Assembly: GCA_963678235.1 (NCBI GenBank) | Contig: OY782766.1 | Coordinates: 4,650,001-4,714,000 of the forward strand | Length of the DNA stretch: 64,000 bases | From: JABMQB01 sp963678235 | Lineage (GTDB): Bacteria > Bacteroidota > Bacteroidia > Bacteroidales > Prolixibacteraceae | Reading direction: 5' to 3' | In this document: one piece after another, positions 32,119-41,789 of the stretch | Position numbering within the stretch: the stretch's first letter is position 1 | Layout of the letters: every line of letters starts with the position of its first letter | The notes under the pieces: model-generated | The model's input: the letters and a program-made list of their open reading frames with translations, nothing else | Told to the model about the DNA's origin: nothing | Database searches by the model: none | Translations under genes and position numbers: made by a program

Positions 32119-35100
32119 ATGTTTAAAAAGCTAAGTTTCTTCATCATACTGGGTTTTTGTATTATTCAAACGAATGCGCAGTTGGTAAATGTTTGTGGAA
32201 CCGATACGGTTATTTTAGAAGTTGATAATTACCATGTTGGTTTAATTGAATGGCAAGAATCCATTGATTCAATCATGTGGGTAACGATACCTGAAGAATC
32301 GGGGAAAAGCTATTCTTTTTTCCCGAAAGAAGCCAAGTATTATCGGGCTGCCGTTAAAACTTCCAGTTGCGATGTGCTTTATTCTGCCGTTTCATTTGTT
32401 CAAATACCGCCCATTGCCAATGCCGGAAGCGACCGGATTGTTGGGGGGACGGAGACAAATTTGTTGGCGAATGAAGAAAATGGCGCACATGGTGAATGGA
32501 CATGTATTTCAGGAAGTGGTGTTATTGCTGAACCTTCAAACCCTAGATCAGTTTTTACGGGTGAACAATACGATGAAAATATCCTGGTTTGGACATTAAC
32601 TAATTCGTGTGGACAAAGTTCGGATACCGTTATTATTAAGTTCGAAGAAATTGATGCAAAATCAAATTATATAATTGTTGATAATACCGATGAATTATTC
32701 AGCGACAGCACTGATATTGCCGAAGGAATAATAAAAGTTAGATTTAGTGACCCATCAATTCATCCAAGCGATTCTTCAATTTTAGTCGGGATGAGAAGCG
32801 ATTACAGTTTTTTGGTCAAAACAATTTCATATACAATAAATGATGGTAGATACATAATAAATACCCAAAAAGCCACCATTGAAGACCTGTTTAAAAAGGG
32901 CACAATAAACGTTGGTGATGCAATTAATCAGTCGGTTGATGATAATGCTGAAACTAAAAGTGCCATCGTTTTTCCAACCCGCGAAACGATCAGAAAAAAT
33001 AGGGAGAATAAAGGAATAAAAGTTTTATACATACAAACGAAGGACGGCCATAATTTGCAACATCTGAAATCAGCTAAAGACGATGGAAGATCGTTTACAA
33101 TTCCCTTGCCCGATGCAAATTTGATTGAAACAAGTGATGAAGAACTGGTTTTATCGGTTGAGGATGCCTACCTTAGTTTGACCCCAAATTTGGTTTTTGA
33201 CATGGATTATACCTTCCCTGCCAAGTTGAAAAATGTCATGTTTGGACTCGACAATGCAGTTTTTGAGTACAATTATAAAACTTCACTTAAAATAAAAGCG
33301 CCAGTTTATATTGTTGACCCGATTAAGAAAAAAATTGTTGGCATAACAAAGTATATTGTTTTTATGGCAGGTCCGGTTCCGGTGGTTGTTACTGCAAACT
33401 TTGATATTGAGGCTACATTAAAAGCCAGCGCAAATGCTGAGGTAGAGGTGAATAATACAGTAAATCACCGAAAAACATTTACCGCAATTGTGGCTGGAGA
33501 AACTGTTAACAGCCTTAACCTGGTCACAAGTTCGGTGGAACAAACAACCGAAGATTCAAATTTCCTTTTGCAGGGGAGCCTTATGTCAGAGTTTAAAATT
33601 GGCTTGGATGTTTCTTGTCGTTTATACGATGTGGTTGGCCCCTTTTTCAAAGTGCCATTTAAAGTTGAAAGCGAACTTTGTTTCAATAACCAGGGCAATT
33701 GGGACCTCGATGTTAAATTTGGTGCAGAAGGTTCCATTGGAGCCAACGCAGAAATTCTTGGCAATAAGTTTTTTGATTTTAGGTATGATCTTTTTAAACG
33801 GGATTTTGAACATTTAGAAATTCCACAAAAACTTGAATTGTTATCTGGTAATTACCAATTTGCAAACCCAAATGAACAACTTCCTTTGCCGTTGGTGTAT
33901 AAAGTTGTTGATTCTTGGGGGCGAAATAGTCCGTTTGTACCAATTAGGTTTCAATTAGAAAGTGGAAATGGTTCGGTGGATGAGCCACTGCTCACCACAA
34001 ATAGTAATGGATTGGCAAAAGTTTATTGGACGCTAGGTAATCAACCTTTGGGAATTCTTAAAGCGAGTGTTTTAAATTGCGACAATGAAAATATTGAGGG
34101 CTCACCTGTGTATGCATATGCAAATACGGATGAAGAAAGCAATTGCGCAAACACAAACTTATCAATAAGTTTAAAAACAGAGTCTGGCTATATTTTACCT
34201 GAGGTAAGTGGTGGTTTGCAGCCCTACTTTTATTCTGAAGATGGAATTAATTTCTCGGAAGACCAGCCTGTTTATGATCTTTCTTTACCTGGTGAATATT
34301 ACATCTATGTCAAGGATGCAAATGGTTGCCGCGTTACCAGGGCAATTACAATTGATTCTTCAAATCCTTGTCAAAACAGTGACTTAAATTTAAATGCGAT
34401 TGTTGTTCAATCCTCAATGCTGCAGCTTACAGCCAGTGGGGGAACTCCTCCATACCTTTTTGCAATCGACGATCTTTCAACCTTTAGCGATGAAACCCAC
34501 TACAATCAACTTTCTTCTGGTACACATCAGGTTTATTTGGAGGATTCAAATGGTTGCAAAGTGCAGAAGAGTGTGGTTATTGAACAATCAGATGAACCCG
34601 CAATAACAGCCCTGAAGCCCGTTAAGGGATCATTTGTTGATGTCACAAATGTCGCTTTTGAATGGGTTGCTGCCCAATATTCAATTTCACAATACTTTGA
34701 CATTTATTTGAAAAATGAGGATCAGGATTATTCAAAAATTGCTTCAGATATTGCTGGGAATACAGATATTGAAAATAATTTGTATTCCTACATTCATAAT
34801 CAAAACCTCGAATATGGAAAGCAATATACTTGTAAAATTGTATTAAAAGATATTTTCTCCGTTGAACTTGCATCCGTTGAGTATTCATTTTACACTTTAA
34901 GTGGAATGTCAATGGAAATTCCGCAACCCGTTTTATTAGCACCTGTTGATAATTCTAACGTCGAATTGCCAGTTACTTTGAAATGGAATAATGATTCAGG
35001 GAATTATAAATACGATGTTTATCTGGGCACGGATCTCTCAAACTTAAAAATGCTTGCTTTTCACTTTGGTGGAAATGAAATTGTTCTGGACGACCTGCAA

Positions 35101-38100
35101 GAATATACCAAATACTATTGGAAGGTGACCATTAAATCATTGGAAACAGGAGAAACCAAGGATAGTCCGGTTTGGAGTTTTAATACGCAGGCAAGCAGTG
35201 TTCAACAAACGGGTACCCTTATTGATATTGATGGAAACAATTACAACACTGTTAAAATTGGAAAACAATGGTGGATGGCTGAAAACTTAAAAGTTACCCG
35301 GAATGCTGATGGTACTGCGGTACCTTTGGTGGAGGACATTGAAACATGGAAGGAACTTGCCGACAACGAAAGTTCTTTTTGTTATTATGGAAATTTGGAT
35401 GAAAATAAAGATTTGTATGGTGCACTGTACAGTTGGGCAGCCGCGACAAATGGTACAGAGGGCTTAGATGATAATTCAGAAATTGTCCAGGGTGTATGTC
35501 CAAGTGGTTGGCATTTGCCAAGTGACAGTGAATATTCCGAATTGGCAGATTATTTAGGCGGTAAAAGCATTGCCGGAGGTAAAATGAAAACCGTTGGGCT
35601 GGATTATTGGCTTCAGCCTAATATCCAGGCGACTAATAAAAGTGGATTTTCTGCACTGCCTGGCGGATATCGTGTAAATAGTGGACAGTTTGCACGTAAA
35701 ACAACACATGGTTATTTCTGGACTTCGACCCCAAAACACGGTAAAGCTTATTACCATAATTTGTGGTCAAATTCGGAAACCCTCCATCGAGCCTATGGTG
35801 ATACTAATTTAGGTTTCTCGGTTCGTTGTGTAAAAGATGAAGAGCAAACTGCAACCCTGCCAACTGTCGTTACTTCTGAAGCTATCAGTTACACTTCATT
35901 TAGTGCGAATTGTAGTGGAGAGGTTGCTTCTGAAGGCAGTGCTGTAGTTACTTCACGAGGTATCGAGTATAGTACAAATCCAAATTTTGTGGGAGGTGAA
36001 GGTATTCAGGCAGAAGCAGAAATTGCCGGAACCGGCATTTTTTATGTGACACTTATGGGGCTCGAAGCCGAAACCACGTATTACATAATGGCTTATGCCC
36101 AAAACAGTGTTGGAATTTCATACGGCGATGTTTTATCTTTTACAACAACCAAAGAAACAACTACCCCTTTGGTATCGACCCTTGAAGCAAAGAACATTAC
36201 CACAAATTCTGCCATATTAAATGGGAACGTAATTTCCGATGGAAATGCGAATATTACCGAACGCGGGTTTTACTGGAGTTCTTCCGATAGTTCGCCCGAT
36301 AAAAACGACCATGTTGTAACGATTAGCGGAACACTTGGTGCATATGGCGAAACAATTACCGGTCTCGAACCTGATAAGATCTACTATTTCTGTGCGTTTG
36401 CAACCAATAGTGAAGGTACAAGCACAGGCGATGTTTTAGAATTTAGGACAACCCAGGAATTGTCTGCCCCAACCGTGTCAACAGTTTCAGCCACGAATGT
36501 GGCAATGGAATCAGCCACACTCAACGGAAACGTAACATCCGATGGAAATGCAGATATTACAGAACGTGGTTTTTATTGGAGTTCAACCGATAACACCCCA
36601 GACGATGGCGATAATGTAGTTATGGTGAGTGGAACCACAGGTACCTTTAACGAAACTATTACTGGTCTCAATCCTGATACGCGCTATTATTTTTGTGCAT
36701 TTGCAACAAATAGCGAGGGCACATCCATAGGCGATGTTTTAGAATTTCGAACAACCCAGGAATTGTTTGCCCCAACAGTGTCAACAGCTGCAGCTACGAA
36801 TGTGACAATGGAATCAGCAACAATAAACGGAAACGTAACTTCCGATGGAAATGCAAATATTACAGAACGTGGTTTTTATTGGAGTTCAACCGATAATACC
36901 CCAGACGATGGCGATAATGTAGTTATGGTGAGTGGAACCACAGGCACCTTTACCGAAACTATAAGTGGTCTCAATCCTGATACGCGCTATTATTTTTGTG
37001 CATTTGCAACAAATAGCGAGGGCACATCCACAGGCGATGTTTTAGAATTTCGAACAACCCAGGAATTGTCTGCCCCAACAGTGTCAACAGTTTCAGCCAC
37101 GAATGTGGCAATGGAATCAGCCACACTCAACGGAAACGTAACATCCGATGGTAATGCAGATGTTACAGAACGTGGTTTTTATTGGAGTTCAACCGATAAC
37201 ACCCCAGACGATGGCGATAATGTAGTTATGGTGAGTGGAACCACAGGCACCTTTACCGAAACTATAACTGGTCTCAATCCTGATACGCGCTATTATTTTT
37301 GTGCATTTGCAACAAATAGCGAGGGCACATCCATAGGCGATGTTTTAGAATTTAGGACAAGCCAGGAATTGTCCGCCCCAACAGTGTCAACAGTTGCTGC
37401 CACAAATGTCAGCATGGAATCTGCCACACTCAACGGAAACGTAACTTCCGATGGAAATGCTGATATAACGGAACGTGGTTTTTATTGGAGTAAGGATAAT
37501 GCTTCCCCCGGATCCGGCGATAATGTAGAGCTTGTGAGTGGGACAACAGGAGCTTATTCATCAGACCTTACCGGATTGGAACCAAACACAACATATTATT
37601 ACTGCAGTTTTGCTACCAATGCAGTGGGTACAGTGAGAGGTGGTGTTCTTGATTTTACTACGGAAGAAAGTGGATTCCAATTTGGATCATTTACAGATTC
37701 AAGAGATGGTAAGGTCTATAAAACAATTACAATAGGACAACAAACATGGATGGCTGAAAACCTGGCGTACCTGTCATCGGATATGCTCAATAACGATGCT
37801 TGGGTGTATCAATATACTGGCTCCTCAATTTCAGAAGCAGAGAATCAAGATAACTTTAATAATTATGGTGTATTGTACGAATGGACAACTTCACTCAATG
37901 TTTGTCCTTCTGGATGGCACCTGCCAACAACTGATGAATGGCAGCTGTTGTTTGATAAAGCTGCTTCCGATGGATATGATTATCGGTCATTAATTTCTCC
38001 CGATGGTTATGATTGGGGACCTGATGGACCGCCTGATTCATACGATAAATATGGTTTTGCTGCCGAATTTGGAGGAATATTTGAAAATGGTTCTCCTGGC

Positions 38101-40068
38101 AATTTTGCAGATGAGGGTCATGATGGTTACTTCTGGTCAGCAACGGACTGGGAAGGAAATCCTTCGATTGGTGCATATCTATATTGGGTAGGTAAGGGTG
38201 TTGATGACTTCAGGTTATCGGCATTTATGAAATCCTCAGGAGCAAGTATCCGCTGTATTCAAGGGGCGACCGAATCATATACAACACCAGAAGTATCAAC
38301 AGGTAATATTGATGATATTACGACTAATTCTGCAACTTGTGGCGCAAGTGTTCAGGGAAATGGCGGAATACAAATTCTTGAACGAGGAATTTGCTGGAAT
38401 ACATCAGGACTTCCAACGATTGATGATTCAAAAGACGTTGATGCTAAAACAGTAATAGGTGGTTATTCAGGACAATTAGTCAATCTTCAATCAGGAACAA
38501 CATATTATGTTCGGGCATATGCAACAAATAGTATGGGGACAAGCTATGGAGATCAAGTGGTGTTTACTACAAATGATATAGCACCAACAGTAACTTCTGT
38601 TGGTCCAACAAAAGCAACTTCTGGAATAGAGATGACTTTTGAAGTAAGAGGAACTAATCTTCCGGAAACACTTTCGTTATGGATTGATGGAGTGATGACG
38701 GGTGAAGAAAGCCCAACAACGCATAGTCCTTCATTCGTGACATTTGTAGTAGATGTGCCTTTTTCATACGATATTGGTGGAGAAACAGAATACAAGGTAA
38801 AAGCAAGTCCAGAAGCGGTTTCAATTATACATAGTGGAATAATTACATTCGGAATTTGGATTCCTACTATTTCAAAATTCTCACCTGATACTGTTTTACG
38901 TGGGGAACAAATTACATTTGAGATTGAAGGGGAAAATCTTGCTGAATCTGTTTCCTTATGGATTGATGGAATTCTTGTAGGTGATGAACCTCATACAACA
39001 TATAGTAGAACAAAGATTACCTATAATGTTAAGATTCCGGATGAAGAAGGTATTGTTGGAACCAAAAATTACAAGATCAAGCAAAAGTTTGGTTCAACCC
39101 AGAATTTGCAAAGCGGAGAAATTATTGTTAAGGATAATCTTGTTGCTACTCTTCCAACGGTATTAACCACGACAATTTCTGATATAACCTCTAATTCTGC
39201 ATTAGGAGGAGGAAATGTAACAGATAATGGTGGTGCTGAAGTTACTGCGCGAGGTGTTTGTTGGAATACAACAGGTAATCCAACAATAATCGACAGCAAA
39301 ACAATCGATGGATCGGGTACAGGTACCTTTAGTAGTCAACTCTCAAATTTGGAATCTAATACCTCTTATTATATTAGGGCTTATGCAACAAATAGTGCAG
39401 GTACATCTTATGGAGGTCTTTATGGGTTAATAACTAAATTGGAAACTGGAACGATGACTGATTCTCGAGATGGAAAAACTTACATTACGGTAAAAATTGG
39501 GGATCAATGGTGGATGGCTGAAAATTTAGCATTTTTACCGAGCGTAAATATACCGACGATAGGTTCTGCTATAGATGCTTGTTTTTATGTATATGATTAT
39601 GATGGCAACAGTGTAAGTGAAGCTAAAGAAACTTCCAATTATAATGCATACGGTGTTCTGTACAATTGGTCAGCCGCTGTTGAAGCTTGTCCAGATGGGT
39701 GGCATCTGCCAAGCAATGAGGAATGGGAACAGTTAGCACAATTTATTAGCGATAAAAATGGAGGATATAGCAAAATAGATGAGAATACCTGGTATAGCGT
39801 TGGCAAACATCTAAAATCAACCGATGGTTGGAACAACGGAAATGGAAGTGGAATTGATGATTTTGGCTTTTCTGCTTATCCTGGAGGAATTCGTCAAAGT
39901 ACTGGAAGCTTTGGATCGGCAGGAAATTATGGTACTTGGTGGTCCGCCACAGAATTCTCTTCTAATTATCCATGGAGATTATATTTGGGCTATGATTATG
40001 ATCTTCTTCACCGGGATCATTATAGTACTAAAGATTGGGGTTTCAGTGTCCGCTGTGTTAAAGATTAG
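32119..40068 (+). CDS. Giant multidomain secreted surface protein (FISUMP, SprB and FN3-like repeats)
   Basis: A 2649-residue protein with a signal peptide (to about residue 21). In order: a PKD-like domain near 90-180; an unrecognised region with an Ig/Big-1-like end near 580-670; two SprB-type repeats near 680-830 (DANGCRVTRAITI, GGTPPYLFAID); two fibronectin-like domains near 840-1030; and three FISUMP domains at about 1031-1241, 1855-2050 and 2443-2649. Each FISUMP domain has W-M-A-E-N-L and ends near RC-x-K or RCIQG. Between FISUMP domains lie eight about 100-residue FN3-like repeats (one at 1245-1345, five at 1349-1853, two flanking two TIG/IPT-like domains at 2154-2337). Adhesion or surface display is likely. 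No T9SS sorting domain is present at the C-terminus. Confidence 0.88.
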   Translation: MFKKLSFFIILGFCIIQTNAQLVNVCGTDTVILEVDNYHVGLIEWQESIDSIMWVTIPEESGKSYSFFPKEAKYYRAAVKTSSCDVLYSAVSFVQIPPIANAGSDRIVGGTETNLLANEENGAHGEWTCISGSGVIAEPSNPRSVFTGEQYDENILVWTLTNSCGQSSDTVIIKFEEIDAKSNYIIVDNTDELFSDSTDIAEGIIKVRFSDPSIHPSDSSILVGMRSDYSFLVKTISYTINDGRYIINTQKATIEDLFKKGTINVGDAINQSVDDNAETKSAIVFPTRETIRKNRENKGIKVLYIQTKDGHNLQHLKSAKDDGRSFTIPLPDANLIETSDEELVLSVEDAYLSLTPNLVFDMDYTFPAKLKNVMFGLDNAVFEYNYKTSLKIKAPVYIVDPIKKKIVGITKYIVFMAGPVPVVVTANFDIEATLKASANAEVEVNNTVNHRKTFTAIVAGETVNSLNLVTSSVEQTTEDSNFLLQGSLMSEFKIGLDVSCRLYDVVGPFFKVPFKVESELCFNNQGNWDLDVKFGAEGSIGANAEILGNKFFDFRYDLFKRDFEHLEIPQKLELLSGNYQFANPNEQLPLPLVYKVVDSWGRNSPFVPIRFQLESGNGSVDEPLLTTNSNGLAKVYWTLGNQPLGILKASVLNCDNENIEGSPVYAYANTDEESNCANTNLSISLKTESGYILPEVSGGLQPYFYSEDGINFSEDQPVYDLSLPGEYYIYVKDANGCRVTRAITIDSSNPCQNSDLNLNAIVVQSSMLQLTASGGTPPYLFAIDDLSTFSDETHYNQLSSGTHQVYLEDSNGCKVQKSVVIEQSDEPAITALKPVKGSFVDVTNVAFEWVAAQYSISQYFDIYLKNEDQDYSKIASDIAGNTDIENNLYSYIHNQNLEYGKQYTCKIVLKDIFSVELASVEYSFYTLSGMSMEIPQPVLLAPVDNSNVELPVTLKWNNDSGNYKYDVYLGTDLSNLKMLAFHFGGNEIVLDDLQEYTKYYWKVTIKSLETGETKDSPVWSFNTQASSVQQTGTLIDIDGNNYNTVKIGKQWWMAENLKVTRNADGTAVPLVEDIETWKELADNESSFCYYGNLDENKDLYGALYSWAAATNGTEGLDDNSEIVQGVCPSGWHLPSDSEYSELADYLGGKSIAGGKMKTVGLDYWLQPNIQATNKSGFSALPGGYRVNSGQFARKTTHGYFWTSTPKHGKAYYHNLWSNSETLHRAYGDTNLGFSVRCVKDEEQTATLPTVVTSEAISYTSFSANCSGEVASEGSAVVTSRGIEYSTNPNFVGGEGIQAEAEIAGTGIFYVTLMGLEAETTYYIMAYAQNSVGISYGDVLSFTTTKETTTPLVSTLEAKNITTNSAILNGNVISDGNANITERGFYWSSSDSSPDKNDHVVTISGTLGAYGETITGLEPDKIYYFCAFATNSEGTSTGDVLEFRTTQELSAPTVSTVSATNVAMESATLNGNVTSDGNADITERGFYWSSTDNTPDDGDNVVMVSGTTGTFNETITGLNPDTRYYFCAFATNSEGTSIGDVLEFRTTQELFAPTVSTAAATNVTMESATINGNVTSDGNANITERGFYWSSTDNTPDDGDNVVMVSGTTGTFTETISGLNPDTRYYFCAFATNSEGTSTGDVLEFRTTQELSAPTVSTVSATNVAMESATLNGNVTSDGNADVTERGFYWSSTDNTPDDGDNVVMVSGTTGTFTETITGLNPDTRYYFCAFATNSEGTSIGDVLEFRTSQELSAPTVSTVAATNVSMESATLNGNVTSDGNADITERGFYWSKDNASPGSGDNVELVSGTTGAYSSDLTGLEPNTTYYYCSFATNAVGTVRGGVLDFTTEESGFQFGSFTDSRDGKVYKTITIGQQTWMAENLAYLSSDMLNNDAWVYQYTGSSISEAENQDNFNNYGVLYEWTTSLNVCPSGWHLPTTDEWQLLFDKAASDGYDYRSLISPDGYDWGPDGPPDSYDKYGFAAEFGGIFENGSPGNFADEGHDGYFWSATDWEGNPSIGAYLYWVGKGVDDFRLSAFMKSSGASIRCIQGATESYTTPEVSTGNIDDITTNSATCGASVQGNGGIQILERGICWNTSGLPTIDDSKDVDAKTVIGGYSGQLVNLQSGTTYYVRAYATNSMGTSYGDQVVFTTNDIAPTVTSVGPTKATSGIEMTFEVRGTNLPETLSLWIDGVMTGEESPTTHSPSFVTFVVDVPFSYDIGGETEYKVKASPEAVSIIHSGIITFGIWIPTISKFSPDTVLRGEQITFEIEGENLAESVSLWIDGILVGDEPHTTYSRTKITYNVKIPDEEGIVGTKNYKIKQKFGSTQNLQSGEIIVKDNLVATLPTVLTTTISDITSNSALGGGNVTDNGGAEVTARGVCWNTTGNPTIIDSKTIDGSGTGTFSSQLSNLESNTSYYIRAYATNSAGTSYGGLYGLITKLETGTMTDSRDGKTYITVKIGDQWWMAENLAFLPSVNIPTIGSAIDACFYVYDYDGNSVSEAKETSNYNAYGVLYNWSAAVEACPDGWHLPSNEEWEQLAQFISDKNGGYSKIDENTWYSVGKHLKSTDGWNNGNGSGIDDFGFSAYPGGIRQSTGSFGSAGNYGTWWSATEFSSNYPWRLYLGYDYDLLHRDHYSTKDWGFSVRCVKD
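36163..37677 (+). repeat. Five tandem 303-bp protein-coding repeats
   Basis: Units start at 36163, 36466, 36769, 37072 and 37375; the spacing from the second to the fifth is exactly 303 bp. The first is divergent, the next three are almost identical at DNA level, and the fifth drifts in its second half. Each encodes an FN3-like domain with ERGFYW, TGLNPDTRYYFCAFATNSEG and GDVLEFRT. The near-identity of the central units implies recent duplication or gene conversion within the gene. Confidence 0.95.
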
Positions 40069-40194
40069 TTTGAAAAGCATTCATTTACATAATACAATAC
40101 TCGATTAATTTTATGAAAGGAAAAAACATTACATTCATTATTCCTTGATACAATACATACATAAAGAATATTCCGAAAACTAAATTTAAATCCC

Positions 40195-40202
40195 TATTTT
40201 TG
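40195..40202 (+). promoter_or_regulatory. Probable -7 element of hisS
   Basis: TATTTTTG, followed by CAG, lies 22 bp before the hisS ATG and matches TAnnTTTG. The -33 region lacks TTG, so confidence is limited. The sequence TTTTGCAG is shared with str promoter P2. Confidence 0.45.
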
Positions 40203-40223
40203 CAGCCTGTTAAAGAATAAACA

Positions 40224-41585
40224 ATGGCACAAAAACCTTCTATCCCAAAAGGGACCCGCGATTTTTCCCCGGTCGAAATGAACCGAAGGAACTATATTTT
40301 CGATACCATTAAAAGTGTGTTTAAATTGTATGGTTACCAGCCAATTGAAACACCTGCCATGGAAAACCTTTCCACATTAATGGGCAAATATGGCGAAGAA
40401 GGCGATAAGCTGTTGTTTAAAATCCTTAATTCTGGCGATTTTATTTCGAAGGTTTCTGAAGATATTTTAAGTGAACGAAATTCAACGAAATTAACCACCA
40501 AAATTTCTGAAAAAGGTTTACGTTACGACTTAACTGTCCCGTTTGCAAGGTTTGTAGTGCAACATCGTAACGACATTGTTTTTCCGTTTAAACGTTATCA
40601 GATACAGCCGGTTTGGCGTGCCGACAGGCCTCAAAAAGGGCGTTACCGCGAATTTTATCAATGCGATGTGGATGTGATTGGGAGCGATAGTCTGTTAAAT
40701 GAAGCTGAGCTTGTTCAAATTATTGATGAGGTTTTTGCCAGGCTGAAAGTGAATACCCTGGTGAAAATAAACAACCGAAAAATCCTTGCCGGAATTGCAG
40801 AAACGATTGGTGAAGCGGATCGGATCATTGACATTACAGTTGCGATTGACAAGCTGGATAAAATTGGTTTGGAGAAAGTAAATCAGGAGTTGCTGGAGAA
40901 AGGTATTTCTGAATCTGCAGTTGAAAAATTACAACCCATTTTAGAATTGCAAGGAAGTACTGCGGAAAAATTAGATCAGATTGAACAGGTCATTGGCAAA
41001 ACCGAAGTGGGGGCAAAAGGAATTGAGGAAATGAAAACCTTGTTTGCTTATGTCGAAAACATGAACCTAACCACAGAAGTGGAACTGGATTTAACCCTTG
41101 CAAGGGGCTTGAATTATTATACTGGTGCCATTTTCGAAGTGAAATCAAAAGATGTTGGCATTGGAAGTATTTGTGGTGGTGGTCGTTACGATGATTTGAC
41201 CGGGATATTTGGTATGCCCGATGTTTCGGGAGTTGGCGTATCTTTTGGAGCCGAGCGCATTTACGATGTTTTGCTGCAATTGGATGGTTTTCCAAAAGAA
41301 TCAATGGAAAGCACAAAGGTTTTATTTGTGAATTTTGGCGAAAAAGAAGAAGCCTATTGCCTGAATATCTTAAAAGAATTACGAAAAGCCAATATCAATG
41401 CTGAAATTTTCCCCGAATCGGCTAAAATGAAAAAGCAAATGACTTATGCCAACCGAAAAGAAATCCCTTTTGTAATTTTAGCTGGCGACAACGAAATTGC
41501 GGAACAAAAGGTCACTTTAAAAAATATGGCAACCGGCGAACAAAACTTACTTACTGTTCCTGAACTGATAAAAATCCTGTCTTAA
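40224..41585 (+). CDS. hisS: Histidyl-tRNA synthetase
   Basis: Charges tRNA(His). It is a class II synthetase of 453 residues. Motif 1 region: PSIPKGTRDFSPVEMNRRNY. Motif 2: PVWRADRPQKGRYREFYQCD. The histidine-binding ARGLNYYTGAIFE and the motif 3 region GGGRYDDLTGIFG, then GVSFGAERIYDVL, are all present, with a C-terminal anticodon-binding domain (KVLFVNFGEKEEAYCLNIL). It stands alone with its own promoter. Confidence 0.98.
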   Translation: MAQKPSIPKGTRDFSPVEMNRRNYIFDTIKSVFKLYGYQPIETPAMENLSTLMGKYGEEGDKLLFKILNSGDFISKVSEDILSERNSTKLTTKISEKGLRYDLTVPFARFVVQHRNDIVFPFKRYQIQPVWRADRPQKGRYREFYQCDVDVIGSDSLLNEAELVQIIDEVFARLKVNTLVKINNRKILAGIAETIGEADRIIDITVAIDKLDKIGLEKVNQELLEKGISESAVEKLQPILELQGSTAEKLDQIEQVIGKTEVGAKGIEEMKTLFAYVENMNLTTEVELDLTLARGLNYYTGAIFEVKSKDVGIGSICGGGRYDDLTGIFGMPDVSGVGVSFGAERIYDVLLQLDGFPKESMESTKVLFVNFGEKEEAYCLNILKELRKANINAEIFPESAKMKKQMTYANRKEIPFVILAGDNEIAEQKVTLKNMATGEQNLLTVPELIKILS

Positions 41586-41789
41586 TAGATAAAATTTAAC
41601 TTTCTTGTCATTTATAAAGACTTCGAAAATGACAATTATTTCACGTCCCAGCCGTCTGGTTAGATCCATTGGTGCCGATATCAGGTTTCCCTGATTCTGG
41701 CTCAATTCTAAACTATTGCTATTTGCAACACAATCTTCTTTTTTTTACCCCTTTATGAATGTGGAATTTAACCATCTAATTTTTTAATC

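Noticed and set aside
36163..37677. Possible mobile-element or CRISPR-like repeat
   Set aside because: The 303-bp units keep one reading frame throughout and encode FN3-like domains, so they are protein repeats.
41586..41789. Possible tRNA or structured RNA between hisS and hutH
   Set aside because: Small inverted repeats (ATCAGG/CCCTGAT) are present, but no cloverleaf, T-loop consensus or other RNA signature could be found.
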